A DNA stretch of 45,958 nt, taken from an uncultured Collinsella sp. (GTDB lineage Bacteria > Actinomycetota > Coriobacteriia > Coriobacteriales > Coriobacteriaceae). Position 1 is the first letter of the stretch. Every line of letters starts with the position of its first letter. Location: positions 1 to 45,958 of the forward strand of contig CABSAN010000011.1 of NCBI GenBank assembly GCA_902475785.1, in the 5' to 3' direction. The translations under genes were made by a program, and so were the position numbers. The notes beneath the pieces are model-generated. The model was not told the origin of the DNA. It worked only from the letters and a program-made list of their open reading frames with translations, and did no database searches. Shown piece by piece: positions 45,816 through 45,958 of this stretch.

Positions 45816-45851
45816 CCGGGCGGGCCGGCGCCGTCGCGGCCGGCCCGCCCG
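45816..45851. other. Very GC-rich hairpin
   Basis: A 12-bp perfect stem (45817-45828 with 45840-45851) between the short reading frame ending at 45856 and the ATG at 45804. It has no T-tract. It could limit read-through into the gene at 45804. Confidence 0.6.
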
Positions 45852-45855
45852 CTGC

Positions 45856-45958
45856 CTAGAACGGTATCTCCCAGTCCTCCGGGGGCACCTCCTCCATCCC
45901 GCCCGGTAGTGTCGAGAAAGTTGGTGTAGCGCCCGGTCCGAAGCGAGTCGGCCCGGCG
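45856..45958 (-). CDS. Partial reading frame ending in an IPF tail
   Basis: An open frame enters from the window edge and stops at 45856. Its last residues read EEVPPEDWEIPF, similar to the acidic DDIPF-type tail of single-strand DNA-binding proteins. The frame runs through the putative IS end at 45905. There is too little sequence to say whether it is a real gene. Confidence 0.2.
   Translation of the reverse strand, partial: AGPTRFGPGATPTFSTLPGGMEEVPPEDWEIPF
45905..45928. repeat. Putative IS end, copy 2
   Basis: Direct copy of 44864-44887, 1041 bp to the right. It may be the left end of a second related element that continues beyond the window. Confidence 0.75.

Overview
The window looks like a chromosomal segment of a gut Coriobacteriia actinobacterium, most likely Collinsella or a close relative. 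The signs are GC-rich housekeeping genes, a sufCBDSU operon with a divergent Rrf2 regulator, the GGGtGRT/NifU-like gene pair, and Gram-positive wall proteins (a sortase-type tail, wall hydrolases, an ABC exporter for a wall polymer). The genus is inferred from gene content and style; no database was searched.

Layout. 1-2200: a long palindrome, a membrane-anchored hypothetical protein and a VanZ-like protein. 2294-4510 (minus): a ROK fructokinase and a class I aminotransferase. 4676-5232: tRNA-His, two tRNA-Lys copies and a decayed third tRNA-Lys 3' end with its own terminator. 5364-8960 (minus): an FAD oxidoreductase, then the GGGtGRT protein and its Fe-S scaffold-like partner. 9366-10169: a Y1-transposase-like protein whose catalytic residues appear to be lost and which ends in a helix-turn-helix. 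10830-16729: the SUF Fe-S assembly operon and its regulator. 16867-20453: a sortase-type surface protein and a degenerate AAA/PD-(D/E)XK-like protein.

20540-44700 is a large, visibly AT-richer surface-glycan island, all on the plus strand. It encodes several glycosyltransferases, RmlA and RmlB, a WecE sugar aminotransferase, a polyprenyl-phosphate glycosyltransferase, an NAD-dependent epimerase, an ATP-grasp ligase, a pair of ArnE/ArnF-sized membrane proteins, a YfhO-like membrane protein, an acyltransferase, a three-domain glycosyltransferase and a Wzm/Wzt-type ABC exporter. Two secreted wall hydrolases carrying fibronectin-like modules are embedded in it. The island ends at tRNA-Arg, followed by a damaged IS256-type element at the window edge.

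How the genes may work together: RmlA, RmlB and WecE would make dTDP-4-amino-4,6-dideoxygalactose. The six-gene block 26007-30964 then has the parts list of the Gram-negative Arn pathway (DegT-type aminotransferase, ArnC/DPM1-like transferase, sugar-modifying enzyme, two small flippase-like subunits), with YfhO as a possible final membrane glycosyltransferase. I propose an Arn-like amino-sugar decoration system for a Gram-positive wall polymer. The second main observation is that both wall hydrolases contain very GC-rich, exactly repeated fibronectin-like cassettes with the same 534-bp period inside otherwise AT-rich genes, which points to module exchange by recombination.
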